Below are positions 9,028-17,481 of a DNA stretch of 64,000 nt, piece after piece. How positions within the stretch are numbered: position 1 is the stretch's first letter; every line of letters begins with the position of its first letter. The translations under genes and the position numbers were made by a program. The stretch comes from JADLDB01 sp040755835 (lineage in GTDB: Bacteria > Myxococcota > Myxococcia > Myxococcales > Myxococcaceae). The stretch lies in the NCBI GenBank assembly GCA_040755835.1, contig JBFMAB010000028.1, positions 1 to 64,000 on the forward strand, given 5' to 3'. The notes under the pieces were generated by a model. The model searched no databases, was not told the origin of the DNA, and saw nothing but the letters and a program-made list of their open reading frames with translations.

Positions 9028-9513
9028 ATGACGCCCCTGGTGGAGACCCTCGACGGCTCGCTCTTCGGCGAAGGCCAGCCCTGCTTCGGCTGCAGCCCCG
9101 ACCACCCGTTCGGCTTCCGCCTGCGCTTCACGGTGGACGGCGACGCGGTGGTGACGCGCTTCACGCCGACCGTCCGCCACCAGGGCCCCCTGGGCCTCAT
9201 GCACGGCGGCCTCGTGTCCACCGTCGCCGACGAGACGGCCGCGTGGGCGGTGCTGGCCTCGACGGGGAAGTTCGGCTTCACCACCGGCTTCGAGGCGAAG
9301 CTGCTCAAGGGCGTGCGCGTCGGGCAGGAAGCGGAGGCGCGCGGCCAGGTGACGAAGGCCGGCAGCCGCGTGGTGCGCGCGTCGGTGACGGTGTCCCAGG
9401 CCGGCGAGGCGTGCTTCACCGGCGACTTCACCTTCGCCCTGCTGGACCAGGGCGGCGCCGAGAAGCTGCTCGGCGGACCCTTGCCCGAGGCGTGGCTGCG
9501 CTTCTGCCGGTGA
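9028..9513 (+). CDS. PaaI-like hotdog-fold thioesterase
   Basis: 161 residues with the hotdog pattern: an LMHGGLVSTVADETAAWA helix, where family enzymes carry the catalytic Asp/Glu (here DET), and strands around it. The N-terminal part has CFGCSPDHPFGFRL, a Cys-rich segment common in PaaI-type proteins. It probably hydrolyses an acyl-CoA of unknown identity. I chose the ATG at 9028; an in-frame GTG six codons upstream is possible. It starts 30 bp after the RNB gene, so co-transcription is likely. Confidence 0.82.
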   Translation: MTPLVETLDGSLFGEGQPCFGCSPDHPFGFRLRFTVDGDAVVTRFTPTVRHQGPLGLMHGGLVSTVADETAAWAVLASTGKFGFTTGFEAKLLKGVRVGQEAEARGQVTKAGSRVVRASVTVSQAGEACFTGDFTFALLDQGGAEKLLGGPLPEAWLRFCR

Positions 9514-9556
9514 GCGACGTGGCCGGATTTCGCCGCCTCATCCGTCTTGCCGTATG

Positions 9557-9561
9557 GGAGG
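9557..9561 (+). promoter_or_regulatory. Ribosome binding site deciding the sigma-factor start
   Basis: GGAGG lies 4 nt before the GTG at 9566. The upstream in-frame ATG at 9554 is immediately followed by this Shine-Dalgarno sequence and has none of its own, so GTG 9566 is the better start. Confidence 0.6.
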
Positions 9562-9565
9562 AGCG

Positions 9566-10042
9566 GTGAGCGCAGCCGACGTGGATCGCCTGTACCAGCG
9601 GTACTTTCCGCTCATTCGCCAGAAGTGTCGCCGCATGTTGGGAGACCTCGACGCCGCGCAGGACCTCGCGCAGGACACCTTCGTGCGCCTGTGGCGCGCG
9701 AGGCTGCCGGAGCACGACACGCACCGCGTCACCGGGTGGATCTACAAGACGGCCACGCGGCTGGCGATCGACCACCTGCGGGCCCGGGCCGTGCGCGACG
9801 CGACACCGGCATTCGACGACGTCGTCGACGGGCCGGACGCTGCGCTCGCCGCCCGCCGCCTCCTCGCGCGCCTGGCCTCCGACGCCCCGCGTGACGAGCT
9901 TGAGTGCGCGATGCTCGCCCGCCTCGACGGCCTCTCCCAGCCCGAAGCCGCCGAGCTGCTCGGCGTCTCCGAGCGCACCGTCCGCCGGCTCCTCGAGCGC
10001 TTCGACACCCGCATCGCCCACCTGCGTGGAGAGCTGCCATGA
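9566..10042 (+). CDS. ECF-type RNA polymerase sigma factor
   Basis: 158 residues from GTG 9566. Region 2 is visible in DLDAAQDLAQDTFVRLWRAR and GWIYKTATRLAIDHLR. Region 4 is the HTH LSQPEAAELLGVSERTVRRL (near residues 120-140). Two-domain sigma factors of this size direct RNA polymerase to a few promoters, often their own. The stop overlaps the ATG of the next gene (ATGA), which encodes a probable membrane anti-sigma protein. The caspase gene follows, so the unit likely controls that locus. The target promoters cannot be read from the window. Confidence 0.9.
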   Translation: MSAADVDRLYQRYFPLIRQKCRRMLGDLDAAQDLAQDTFVRLWRARLPEHDTHRVTGWIYKTATRLAIDHLRARAVRDATPAFDDVVDGPDAALAARRLLARLASDAPRDELECAMLARLDGLSQPEAAELLGVSERTVRRLLERFDTRIAHLRGELP

Positions 10043-10668
10043 CGCACCCGTCCCACCTCGCCCTCGACCGCCACGCGCTGGGCGACACGTCGGCCGAGAT
10101 CGCACGCCACCTCCAGCACTGCGCCGACTGCCGGGCCCACGTCGCCGCGGTGCAGGTGCCGCTGCCGCGCCCGGCCTGGCTCGATGGCATCGACCGGAAG
10201 GCACCGCGGTGGCGCTGGCCGGCGCTGCTGCTCGGCACGGCGCTCGCGACGTCGCTGGTCGTCGCCGTGCGCACCGGCGCGCCCTCCGCCGACGACGCGG
10301 TGCGCGCCAAGGGTACGCCCGCGGCCACGCTGTGGGTCAAGCGCGGTGAGCAGGTGACCGCGTGGAAGGGCGAGCGGCTGCGCGAAGGGGACTCGATTCG
10401 CCTCGAGGTCGCTCCCGCCGGGTTCATGCACCTCGCCGTGGTGGAATGGGGCCCGGCGCCGCGCGTGCTGTATTCCGTGCAGCCCGACGCCACGAAGGCG
10501 ACGACGCTCACGCCGGCGTGGACACTCGACGCTGACGGCAGCGAGGAGCACCTGTTGCTCGTCCTGTCCCGGGAGGCGCTCACCGACGACGCCGCGGCGC
10601 GCGCGCTCGGCCGACGCGACGCCGACGTCTTCACCATCGAATACCGTCTCCCCCGGGAGCACCCATGA
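10039..10668 (+). CDS. Membrane anti-sigma-like protein with DUF4384-like C-terminus
   Basis: 209 residues, translationally coupled to the sigma gene. The N-terminus has a short zinc-finger-like motif (LQHCADCRAH) typical of anti-sigma domains. A membrane segment follows (PALLLGTALATSLVVAV, about 55-72). The C-terminal ~130 residues resemble the DUF4384 family: VKRGEQVTAWKGERLREGDS, then FMHLAVVEWG, then EEHLLLVLSREAL. I recall DUF4384-like domains being found with caspase-like proteins, which fits the next gene. I infer that it holds the sigma factor at the membrane and senses an envelope signal. Confidence 0.72.
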   Translation: MTHPSHLALDRHALGDTSAEIARHLQHCADCRAHVAAVQVPLPRPAWLDGIDRKAPRWRWPALLLGTALATSLVVAVRTGAPSADDAVRAKGTPAATLWVKRGEQVTAWKGERLREGDSIRLEVAPAGFMHLAVVEWGPAPRVLYSVQPDATKATTLTPAWTLDADGSEEHLLLVLSREALTDDAAARALGRRDADVFTIEYRLPREHP

Positions 10669-10776
10669 CTCACGCCGAGCGCGCCCTCCGGGAACACACT
10701 CGCCTCGCCTCGCCTCGCCGGCCCACACCGGCGCCGCCCGTTTCTCCATCGACTCTCGCCTGACCTCGGAGCGCCC

Positions 10777-12348
10777 ATGATCCTCGCCACCCTCGCCGCA
10801 CTCCTCCTCACCGCCGACGCCGCGCCCGCCGAGCGCCGCATCGCCGTCGTGGTCGGCAGCAATGGGGCCGTCGCCGGCCGCGCCAAGCTCCACTTCGCGC
10901 ACCGCGACGCCCGCGCCTTCGCCGACGTCCTCCGCGAAGCCGGGCAGTTTCAGCCGGCCGACGTGCACGTCCTGCTCGACCCGACGCCGGCCGACGTGCT
11001 GGCCGCGCTCGACGACGCGCGAACACTTGCCGCGGACCCACGCTCGATGGTCCTCTTCTATTACTCGGGCCACGCCGACGACCACGCGCTCTACCCCGGC
11101 GGCGCCACCCTGCCGCTCGAGGCGCTCAAGGCACGGCTATCGGACGAGCGCGTGGGCGTGCGCGTCGGCGTCATCGACAGCTGCCGCGGCGGCGGTTGGA
11201 CCCAGGCCAAGGGCCTTGCGATGACGAGGCCGTTCGCCGTGGGACCGCCGGCGCTGTCCAGCGAAGGCATGGCGTTGCTCGCGTCAAGCTCGGGGTTCGA
11301 AGACGCGCACGAATCCGAGGAGCTGCAGGGCAGCTTCTTCACACACCACCTGGTCGCGGGTCTGCGCGGCGCGGCGGACCAGACCGGTGACGGGCAGGTG
11401 ACGCTGTCCGAGGCCTTCGCGTACGCGAACCGGCTCACCATTCGCGACTCGGCCAGGCGCGCCCCGACGCCGCAGCACCCCAGCTTCGATCTGCGCCTGC
11501 GCGGCCGGCAAGACGTGGTGCTGACGTCGGTGGCGGCGGCGCCCACGCTGCTCACGCTGGCGCAGACGGAAGGGCCGCTGCAGGTGGTGCAGCTGTCCAC
11601 CGGCGTGGTAGTGGTGGAAGCGCCGGCCGGCGAGCAGGTGCTGCGCGTCACGCTTCCGGCGGGCGCCTACGTCGTGCGCCGCGTGACCGAGTCCGGTGTG
11701 CTGTCGCGCGAGGTGCAGGTGCGCGAAGGCCAGCCCACGACCGTGGACGAGACGAGCCTCACGCTGGTGGGCGACGCGCGCCTCGCGAGCAAGGCCGGGC
11801 CGCTGGTGGGCCGGCACCTGGTGTCGGTGCAGGGCGGCGTCTTGCCGGACACCTACGCCACGGGCTGGACGCTGCAGGCCGCGTACACCTGGCGCTTCTC
11901 GCAGCACTTCGCCTGGCGTGCGGCGCGGGGCCTCGTGTCCTTCGCGCAGCCCAACAACGTGTCCGAACAGCTCGAGCGGGACTTCGGCGTACTGCCGACT
12001 TCGCTTGACGCCGCCCGCTTCGTCGTCGGCAGCGACCTGGTGTGGCTGGCCGGTGCCAGCGGGTGGAACGGCGGCGACGGAGGCTTGAGCCTCGCGCTCG
12101 CGCTGGGCCCGTCGCTGGTGGGGCGGAACGGCGAGGCCTTCCTTCAGTCGGTTGTCGCGCCGCCCTCGGCGCAGGGCACGATCTACCTCGTCCTCGCGGC
12201 GAGCGCCGGCGCCACGCTGTCGATGCATCTGCCGTCGCTGCCGCAGCTGTCCATCGACGCGAGCGTGACGGGTCACGTGCTGTTCCATGGCACCGGGCCG
12301 CGGGCCCAGCTGCAGCTCGGCCTCGGGGCGAGCTGGCACTTCCTGTAG
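10777..12348 (+). CDS. Secreted caspase-family (peptidase C14-like) protein with outer-membrane-barrel-like C-terminus
   Basis: 523 residues. A signal peptide (LATLAALLLTADAAPA) is followed by a caspase-like domain (about 20-245). The catalytic pair is present: His in LFYYSGHADDHALY and Cys in VGVIDSCRGGG. A carboxypeptidase-regulatory-like beta region follows (about 250-340). The last ~180 residues look like a myxobacterial outer-membrane beta-barrel: alternating hydrophobic strands, the segment SEQLERDFGVLP, and an aromatic end (LGLGASWHFL). Caspase-like peptidases usually cut after Arg/Lys or Asp. The gene sits 108 bp after the anti-sigma-like gene. The barrel assignment is by pattern only. 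Confidence 0.8.
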   Translation: MILATLAALLLTADAAPAERRIAVVVGSNGAVAGRAKLHFAHRDARAFADVLREAGQFQPADVHVLLDPTPADVLAALDDARTLAADPRSMVLFYYSGHADDHALYPGGATLPLEALKARLSDERVGVRVGVIDSCRGGGWTQAKGLAMTRPFAVGPPALSSEGMALLASSSGFEDAHESEELQGSFFTHHLVAGLRGAADQTGDGQVTLSEAFAYANRLTIRDSARRAPTPQHPSFDLRLRGRQDVVLTSVAAAPTLLTLAQTEGPLQVVQLSTGVVVVEAPAGEQVLRVTLPAGAYVVRRVTESGVLSREVQVREGQPTTVDETSLTLVGDARLASKAGPLVGRHLVSVQGGVLPDTYATGWTLQAAYTWRFSQHFAWRAARGLVSFAQPNNVSEQLERDFGVLPTSLDAARFVVGSDLVWLAGASGWNGGDGGLSLALALGPSLVGRNGEAFLQSVVAPPSAQGTIYLVLAASAGATLSMHLPSLPQLSIDASVTGHVLFHGTGPRAQLQLGLGASWHFL

Positions 12349-12402
12349 CACTTCGTCTCTTTCGTTGAGGCGCTGCGCACGGCGTGTAACCTCCGACGCG
12401 TC

Positions 12403-15240
12403 GTGCGCACCGCCCTGCCCCTCCTGCTCGCGCTCGCGCTGGCCGCGCCCGCCTGGGCCGGCAACACCGCCGACGAGGCCGACGTCGCCTTCTCGCTGGG
12501 CAACGAGGCCTTCTCGAAGCGCCGCTACGAGGAGGCGCTGGCCGCGTACTTCCTCTCGTACCGCCTGGTGCCCAACCGCAACGTGCTCTTCAACATCGCG
12601 CGCTGCTACGAGGCCCTGGGCCGCTTCGACGAGGCGTACCGCTACTGGAATGACCTCTCCGTCGACCCGTCGCTGCCCGCCGACGAGAAGAAGGACGTGA
12701 AGCAGGCGCTCGCGCGCCTCGGGCCGCGCGTCGCGCTCATCACCGTCACCTCCACGCCTCCCGGCGCCGACCTCTACGTCGACCGCAAGGACCTCGGCAG
12801 CCGCGGCCGCACCCCGCAGACCATCGCCGTCTCCCCGGGCGTGCACACGGTGATGCTCGAGCTCGAAGGCCACCACGCCGCACAGGTGAAGGTGTCGGCC
12901 ACCAGGGGCCGCGAAGTGAGGCAGGCCGTCGAGCTGACGGTGGTGACGGGGAAGGTCGCCCTCGAAGGCACGCCCGCGGGCGCCAGCGTCCGCGAGGCCG
13001 CGGACGGCCCGGAGCTGGGAACGGTGCCGGGCACGCTCGACCTGGTGCCCGGCAAGCGCCTGCTGGTAGTGACGGCGCCCGGCCACCTCCCGCAGCAGCT
13101 TCTCGTCGACGTGAAGCCCGACGAGGTGGTGACGGCGAAGGTGGCGTTGCAGGAGAAGCCGAAGGCGACCGGCAAGGTGGTGGTGACGGCGAACCGCGAC
13201 GCGGCGGTGGTGCGCGTCGACGGCCGCGACTCGGGCTTCACGCCCACGGTGCTGACGCTGCCCGTCGGCGAGTACGACGTGGAGGTGACGACGGAGGAGG
13301 TGACGCCGGTGCTGCGGCACGTCGTCGTCACCGCCGACGGCGAGACGCGCGTCGACGCCGAGCTGCGCTACGCGCCCCCGAAGGTCGGCGCCGCGTCGAA
13401 GCAGGCGCTGTCGGTGGACCAGGCGCCCGCGTCGGTGACGGTCATCACCCGCGAGGAGCTGCTCGGCTTCGGCTACCAGACGGTGGCCGAGGCGCTGCGC
13501 GCGGTGCGCGGCATGTTCCTCACCGATGACCGCATCTACACGTACGTCGGCCTGCGCGGCTTCTCCCCGCCGGGTGATTTGAACACGCGCCTGCTGATGC
13601 TGTGGGACGGGCACCCGATGAACGACGTGTGGGCCGGCCAGGGCTTCCTCGCGCGCGACTTCGAGGTCGACCTGTCCGACGTCGACCGCATCGAGGTGGT
13701 GCGCGGTCCCGCGTCCATCCTCTACGGCACCGGCGCCTTCTTCGGCGTCGTCAACGTGGTACCGCGCAAGCGCCTCGAGAAGCACCGCCACGTCGAAGGC
13801 GTCGCCGGCGCGGGCGACCAAAACGGCGGCAAGGTGCGCGCCACCGCCGGCCTGGGCCCCGAAGGGCGCTCGGTGAAGCTGTCGGCGGCGGGCCTGATGG
13901 CGAATGGAGCGGCCCTCACGGACCTCGGCGCCGCGGGCGTGGTGCAAGGGCTGGACGGCGAGCGCTCGCTGGGCGCGTCCATCGTCGGGCAGCTGGGCGG
14001 CTTCACGCTGCTGGGGAAGATCAACCAGCGCCGCAAGCAGGTGCCCACGGCCCCCTTCGGGGCGGCGGTGGGCGTGGCCGGCACCGAGTACACCGACGCC
14101 CGCGGCTTCGCCGAGCTGCGCTACGAGAAGCACTTCTCGCGCGTGTCGCTCAACGCGCGCGCCAGCTACGACGGGAGCCGCTACCGCGGCTGGTACGCGA
14201 AGCTGGACGAGGACAGGCAGAAGTTCCGCGAGACGGACTCGGGCGGCGCCGACTGGTTCGGCGGTGAGGTGCGCGCGGGCGTCACGCTCTTCGAAGGCAA
14301 CCGCCTGACGGCTTCCATCGAGGGCAACGTCCAGCTGGTGCAGCAGCAAGGCGTCGGCCTGCCGCTGGAGTCCTACACCCGCGTCCTGCTGTCCGGGACG
14401 CTGCTCGATGAGTGGCAGATCGCAGGCCGCGTCTTCGTTCAGGCGGGCCTGCGCATCGACAAGTACTTCGACCTCTCGAGCGTGGCGCTCAGCCCGCGCG
14501 GCGCGGTGGTGGCAAAGCTGTACGACGGCGGCGTCAGCAAGCTGGTGGTGGGCCAGGCCTTCCGCGCGCCCACCATCTACGAGCTGCAGTTCAGCGACAA
14601 CAACGCCACGCAGCGCAAGCCCGACCAGCCGCAGCAGCCGGAGCTCATCACCACCTTCGAGGCCGAGCACCACCACGACATCACCCCCGAGCTGCGAGCG
14701 ACGGTGGGCGGCTACTACAACCTCATCGACCGCCTCATCGTGCTCGAGGAGGACGCGGTGGACCCGCCGCGCTGCGGCACCGCGGGCGAGCCCGTGCAAT
14801 GCGTCGCGTACGGCAACACCACGGGGCGGCTGACCGCCGGCGGCGCCGAGGCGGAGCTGCGCTGGCAGCCGGGCCGCTTCACGCTGGTGAACGCGACCTA
14901 CAGCTTCGTGATACTCAGCGGCGACGGCTCGGCCGACGCGGCGTACCCGCAGCACATGGCGTCGCTCAAGGCGCTGGTGCCGCTCAAGGAAGGCTACGTG
15001 CGCCTGTCCGGCCAGGTGACGTACCAGTCGGCGCGCCAGGCGAAGGACGGCTCGCGCATCGGCGAGGCCTTGCTACTCAACCTCGGCCTGCAGGGCGAGT
15101 ACGGCCCGGTGCGCTACTTCGCCGGCGTGCGCAACCTGCTGGACCAGGTCTACGTGCTGCCCGTGTCGACCGAGGCGGGCTTCGGCAAGGTGCAGCAGTA
15201 CGGGCGCACGCTGTACATCGAGCTGGCCGCGGGCTTCTGA
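12403..15240 (+). CDS. TonB-dependent receptor with N-terminal TPR and PEGA domains
   Basis: 945 residues from GTG 12403. Order: signal peptide ending APAWA; a TPR-like region (about 25-110, EEALAAYFLSYRLVPNRNVL); three PEGA-type beta repeats (about 112-330; first marked by PPGADLYVDRKDLG, third by VVRVDGRDSGFTP); a TonB plug (about 345-455; VITREELLGFGY to DRIEVVRGPASILYGTGAFF); and a long beta-barrel ending in ELAAGF. Receptors of this type import a scarce ligand across the outer membrane using TonB energy; the ligand is unknown. The TPR/PEGA part would lie in the periplasm, perhaps for cell-wall contact. It follows the caspase gene by 54 bp. Confidence 0.9.
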   Translation: MRTALPLLLALALAAPAWAGNTADEADVAFSLGNEAFSKRRYEEALAAYFLSYRLVPNRNVLFNIARCYEALGRFDEAYRYWNDLSVDPSLPADEKKDVKQALARLGPRVALITVTSTPPGADLYVDRKDLGSRGRTPQTIAVSPGVHTVMLELEGHHAAQVKVSATRGREVRQAVELTVVTGKVALEGTPAGASVREAADGPELGTVPGTLDLVPGKRLLVVTAPGHLPQQLLVDVKPDEVVTAKVALQEKPKATGKVVVTANRDAAVVRVDGRDSGFTPTVLTLPVGEYDVEVTTEEVTPVLRHVVVTADGETRVDAELRYAPPKVGAASKQALSVDQAPASVTVITREELLGFGYQTVAEALRAVRGMFLTDDRIYTYVGLRGFSPPGDLNTRLLMLWDGHPMNDVWAGQGFLARDFEVDLSDVDRIEVVRGPASILYGTGAFFGVVNVVPRKRLEKHRHVEGVAGAGDQNGGKVRATAGLGPEGRSVKLSAAGLMANGAALTDLGAAGVVQGLDGERSLGASIVGQLGGFTLLGKINQRRKQVPTAPFGAAVGVAGTEYTDARGFAELRYEKHFSRVSLNARASYDGSRYRGWYAKLDEDRQKFRETDSGGADWFGGEVRAGVTLFEGNRLTASIEGNVQLVQQQGVGLPLESYTRVLLSGTLLDEWQIAGRVFVQAGLRIDKYFDLSSVALSPRGAVVAKLYDGGVSKLVVGQAFRAPTIYELQFSDNNATQRKPDQPQQPELITTFEAEHHHDITPELRATVGGYYNLIDRLIVLEEDAVDPPRCGTAGEPVQCVAYGNTTGRLTAGGAEAELRWQPGRFTLVNATYSFVILSGDGSADAAYPQHMASLKALVPLKEGYVRLSGQVTYQSARQAKDGSRIGEALLLNLGLQGEYGPVRYFAGVRNLLDQVYVLPVSTEAGFGKVQQYGRTLYIELAAGF

Positions 15241-15384
15241 CGCGCGCCGCTCAGTACAGGTGCCGCGGCTGGTGCCCCGCTCGCCGACCAGCCACAGCCC
15301 GCGCTGGCCGCCGGGGAGCCGCCGGCCCACGAGGCGGTTCCGCGTGCCCGGACGGAAGCGGCGAAGTCCACTATCTTCTCCCGC

Positions 15385-16548
15385 ATGGGTTTCCACCCGG
15401 TGGTGCAGGCGCTCTTCGACTGGCTGGTGGACGGGGCGCCGGGCGCGCCGACGCCGATGGCGGTGCTGGCCCGCCTGGGGCCGGACCTCGTCGCCGCCGG
15501 CGTGCCGCTCGCGCGCATGACCGCGTTCGTACGCACGCTGCACCCGTCCGTGGTGGGCCGCTCCTTCACCTGGCTCGAGGGGAAGGCCGAGGTCGAGGTG
15601 CGCGAGGCGTCGTGGGCGTTGCTCGATTCGGTGGAGTTCAAGGCCAGCCCCGTGGCGCGCGTGTTCCAGACGGGCGAGCTCGTGCGCCGGCGGCTCGGCG
15701 GCGAGGTGGACTTCGCGGACCTCTCGGCGATGGCCGCGCAGGGTTTCACCGACTACGCAGCGTTCCCGCTCAAGTTCATGGGCGGCTCGGTGCACGCGAT
15801 CACCTTCGCGACGCGCGCGCCCGGGGGCTTCACCGACGCGCACCTCGATGCGCTCGGCCACGTGGTGCGCCCGCTGTCGCGCGTTGGCGAGACGCTGGCG
15901 CTGATGCGGACCGCGGTGAACCTGCTGAACGCGTACGTCGGCAACGACGCGGGCGATCGCATCTTGAAGGGGCAGATCCAGCGCGGCGACACGCAGAACA
16001 TCGACTGCGTCATCTGGTTCAGCGACCTCCGCGGCTTCACGCGCCTGTCGGGCGAGCGGACGCCGAAGGAGATCATCTCGGTGCTCAACGAGTTCTTCGA
16101 CTGCCAGGTGCCGGCCATCGAGCGCGCCGGCGGGCAGGTGCTCAAGTTCATCGGCGACGGGCTGCTCGCCATCTTCCCGCTCGGCCGCGGCCGCTCGACG
16201 GCCGAGGTGGGCGGCGCGGCGGTGCGCGCCAGCCGCGAGGCGCTGGAGGCGCTCGCCGCGCTCAACCAGGCCCGCGCGGGCCGCGGGGAGAGCCCGCTGG
16301 CCTTCGGCGTCGCGCTGCACGTCGGCGAGGTGGCCTACGGCAACATCGGCGGCGCGGGGCGCCTCGACTTCACCGCCATCGGGCCCGCGGTGAACCTCGC
16401 GAGCCGCATCGAAGGCCTCACCGGCAAGCTGGGCAAGCCCGTGCTGCTGTCCGGCGCGCTGGCCGCGGCCCTGCCCGCGCGCGGCCCGTGCGTCGGCGCC
16501 TTCGAGCTCAAGGGCGTAACCGGCGCCACCGAGGTCTACGAGCCGTAA
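15385..16548 (+). CDS. Class III adenylate/guanylate cyclase
   Basis: 387 residues, soluble. The C-terminal cyclase domain (about 205-385) has both metal-binding Asp (Asp214 in WFSDLRGFTRLS; Asp258 in KFIGDGLLAIF), the base-selecting Lys254 and Thr330 (LDFTAIGPAVNLASR). It also has the Asn/Arg of the VNLASR helix. The Lys-Thr pair is that of class IIIb adenylyl cyclases. The N-terminal ~200 residues (helical, then a GAF-like stretch) form an unidentified sensory part, of the kind common before cyclase domains in myxobacteria-like genomes. It would make cAMP. Its nearest neighbours are unrelated genes on both sides. Confidence 0.88.
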   Translation: MGFHPVVQALFDWLVDGAPGAPTPMAVLARLGPDLVAAGVPLARMTAFVRTLHPSVVGRSFTWLEGKAEVEVREASWALLDSVEFKASPVARVFQTGELVRRRLGGEVDFADLSAMAAQGFTDYAAFPLKFMGGSVHAITFATRAPGGFTDAHLDALGHVVRPLSRVGETLALMRTAVNLLNAYVGNDAGDRILKGQIQRGDTQNIDCVIWFSDLRGFTRLSGERTPKEIISVLNEFFDCQVPAIERAGGQVLKFIGDGLLAIFPLGRGRSTAEVGGAAVRASREALEALAALNQARAGRGESPLAFGVALHVGEVAYGNIGGAGRLDFTAIGPAVNLASRIEGLTGKLGKPVLLSGALAAALPARGPCVGAFELKGVTGATEVYEP

Positions 16549-16790
16549 CCTCTCGCCCGGCAACCGCCGCGCTCGCCCCGGCTCGCCCGCGCACGTGCTG
16601 CCGCCGCCGGTGGCCACCGTCGTGGGGCACGACGCACCGCGGGCAAGCGGCCAACACACCTCGTCTCCGTCCGTGACGCGCCGCGCCACGGCCGGACCCG
16701 AACCCTTTTCGCGTCACTCGGCTCCAAGCCCGACCGGGTGTGCGCCCGGCACCGTCGTCGCAGCACGCCCCGCCTTGGCGCCTCACCTGT

Positions 16791-16822
16791 CCGCTTCTCT
16801 TTTTCTCCGCTTCTCTTTTTCC
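16791..16822 (+). repeat. Two-copy 16-bp pyrimidine-rich tandem repeat upstream of the oxidoreductase operon
   Basis: CCGCTTCTCTTTTTCT and CCGCTTCTCTTTTTCC stand head to tail, followed by CTTTTCCCC. This is strikingly C/T-rich for the genome and lies 22 nt before the first operon gene, in its likely leader. An AAGGG at 16831 serves as Shine-Dalgarno. Confidence 0.6.
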
Positions 16823-16843
16823 TTTTCCCCAAGGGTCCACGCG

Positions 16844-17479
16844 ATGCGGCTCGGTTTCCTGGTCGACCTGAACCTGTGCATGGGCTGCAAGGGCTGCGAG
16901 GTCGCCTGCAAGTCCGAGAACGACGTGCCGGTGAACAGCTGGCGGCTGCGCGTGAAGTACGTCGACTCCGGCGTGTACCCGGAGGTGCGGCGCAGCTTCA
17001 CGCCGATGCGCTGCAACCACTGCGACAACGCGCCCTGCGAGCGCATCTGCCCGGTGAGCGCGCTGCACTACCTGCCCAACGGCATCGTCAACATCGACAA
17101 GGACCGCTGCATCGGCTGCGCGGCCTGCATGATGGCGTGCCCCTACGGCGCCATCTACATGGACCCCGAGTCCAACACCGCCGACAAGTGCACCTACTGC
17201 GCGCACCGGGTGGAGGGCGGCCTCGAGCCGGCGTGCGTCGTCACCTGTCCCACCGGCGCCAACCTCTTCGGCGACCTCGACGATCCGAAGAGCCGCATCA
17301 GCCAGTACCTGGTCGCGCACCGCGACGCCCGCGTGCGCAAGCCCGAGAAGGGCACGCTGCCCAAGCACTTCTACGTGGGCGGCGGCGCGCAGCACCTCGA
17401 GCCGCTCGCCACGAAGCGCGAGGAAGGCTGGCAGCTGTTCAACCGCATCGGGAAGCTCGACACGGTCGGAGGCGAATGA
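16844..17479 (+). CDS. DmsB/PsrB-like 4Fe-4S electron-transfer subunit
   Basis: 211 residues with four ferredoxin-type Cys motifs in the DmsB/PsrB/TtrB arrangement: CMGCKGCEVACK; CNHCDNAPCERICP; CIGCAACMMACP; and CTYCAHRV...CVVTCP. It passes electrons between the NrfD-type membrane subunit and the molybdopterin subunit. It has no Tat signal of its own, as in related complexes where it is exported with the catalytic subunit. It opens the operon; its stop overlaps an ATG of the next gene. The start is the ATG at 16844, with AAGGG 8 nt upstream. Confidence 0.92.
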   Translation: MRLGFLVDLNLCMGCKGCEVACKSENDVPVNSWRLRVKYVDSGVYPEVRRSFTPMRCNHCDNAPCERICPVSALHYLPNGIVNIDKDRCIGCAACMMACPYGAIYMDPESNTADKCTYCAHRVEGGLEPACVVTCPTGANLFGDLDDPKSRISQYLVAHRDARVRKPEKGTLPKHFYVGGGAQHLEPLATKREEGWQLFNRIGKLDTVGGE

Positions 17480-17481
17480 CC

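Noticed and set aside
10665..10763. 32-codon frame coupled (ATGA) to the anti-sigma-like gene
   Set aside because: Very short, partly a CGCCT microsatellite, and without any family or structural signal; more likely non-coding spacer.
11284..14955. 1223-codon minus-strand open frame across the TonB receptor
   Set aside because: Antisense artefact of GC-rich coding DNA; the plus strand encodes well-defined domains.
15241..15384. Minus-strand stretch resembling a protein tail (RLPGGQRGLWLVGERGTSRG)
   Set aside because: Short, no start or stop context fitting a gene, and no family I can name; possible remnant but not supported.
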